From: JAXDBV01 sp034678415
GTDB lineage: Bacteria; Bacteroidota; Bacteroidia; Bacteroidales; VadinHA17
DNA length: 5,822 nt
Reading direction: 5' to 3'
Assembly: GCA_034678415.1 (NCBI GenBank)
Contig: JAXDBV010000209.1
Location: 1 to 5,822 of the forward strand
The position numbers were made by a program, and so were the translations under genes. The notes under the pieces are model-generated. The model was not told the DNA's origin. It ran no database searches and saw only the letters and a list, made by a program, of their open reading frames with translations. This document shows positions 5,785 to 5,822 of this stretch, one piece after another (the stretch's first letter is position 1; the number at the start of each line of letters is the position of its first letter).

Positions 5785-5822
5785 GGATCCCGGATTACTG
5801 TAAACCAGCTCGGAGAACTTGC
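5785..5822 (-). repeat. Direct repeat unit, copy A (T-loop insert module, cut by window edge)
   Basis: This is the second copy of the 38-base repeat at 5453-5490, with two differences. It continues to the last base of the window, so its right boundary is unknown. It shows that the RNA gene has been tandemly duplicated. Confidence 0.9.

Larger units (their letters stand above)
5721..5822 (-). tRNA. 3' part of a tRNA-Leu-like gene (copy A), 5' part beyond the window
   Basis: The minus strand shows a normal tRNA 3' end: T loop TTCGAGT (5742-5736), T-stem strand CCTGT (5735-5731), acceptor strand CCTGGGC (5730-5724), then ACA (5723-5721). CCA is not fully encoded. The matching 5' acceptor strand GCCCAGG is not in the window and should lie to the right. 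Instead of a T-stem strand next to the T loop there is a long hairpin (5783-5746), and before it the same insert module as in copy B (5822-5785). So this gene also seems to carry an insert in its T arm. Assignment to leucine rests on similarity to copy B and to recalled bacterial tRNA-Leu 3' ends. Unlike copy B, its T loop is canonical and a strong terminator follows, so it looks like the better-preserved member. Confidence 0.55.

Noticed and set aside
5433..5822. tmRNA or circularly permuted tRNA
   Set aside because: No tmRNA-like alanine acceptor or tag frame was seen. For a permuted tRNA, the copy A acceptor strand CCTGGGC would need GCCCAGG at the start of copy B, which has CCACGGG, and a terminator separates the two.

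Overview
The window most likely comes from a member of the Bacteroidota, probably an anaerobe known from metagenomes. Four things point there: a secreted protein opening with the GFSYQAVVRN-type N-terminal region common in that phylum; a SusD/SusC-era style lipoprotein with a DUF4382 domain joined to a carboxypeptidase-regulatory-like domain; start codons preceded by A/T-rich sequence with no Shine-Dalgarno motif; and a candidate -33/-7 promoter of the Bacteroidota type. This placement is an inference from content, not a taxonomic assignment.

All recognisable genes read on the minus strand, so the gene order below runs from right to left. At the right end (about 5433-5822) there is no protein gene. 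Instead there are pieces of two tandem RNA genes built on a leucine tRNA. The right-hand copy (A) enters from beyond the window and shows only its 3' part: T loop, T-stem strand, acceptor strand and a strong intrinsic terminator. The left-hand copy (B) shows the D arm, the CAG anticodon arm, the variable arm and the T arm of tRNA-Leu. It is interrupted by a two-hairpin insert in the D loop and a structured insert in the T loop. Both inserts fall at the tRNA elbow, where D and T loops normally touch. The T-loop insert is shared by both copies (36 of 38 bases, 332 bp apart). This is the most unusual part of the window.

Next, after about 560 bp without a recognisable gene, comes a 490-residue relative of 4-hydroxybutyryl-CoA dehydratase/vinylacetyl-CoA isomerase (AbfD). 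It keeps all four [4Fe-4S] ligands but differs near the C-terminus. A short gap (104 bp) separates it from a 376-residue GNAT-type protein with two acetyltransferase-like halves. These two could be co-transcribed, but nothing proves it.

A 658-bp A/T-rich gap with no convincing gene follows. Then comes a 280-residue surface-type lipoprotein that ends just before a 12-bp-stem terminator. That terminator abuts a putative promoter for the last gene, a secreted protein whose C-terminal part lies beyond the left edge. The left half looks like cell-envelope functions, the middle like metabolism, and the right end is the RNA array. No mobile-element gene, CRISPR array or defence gene was recognised.
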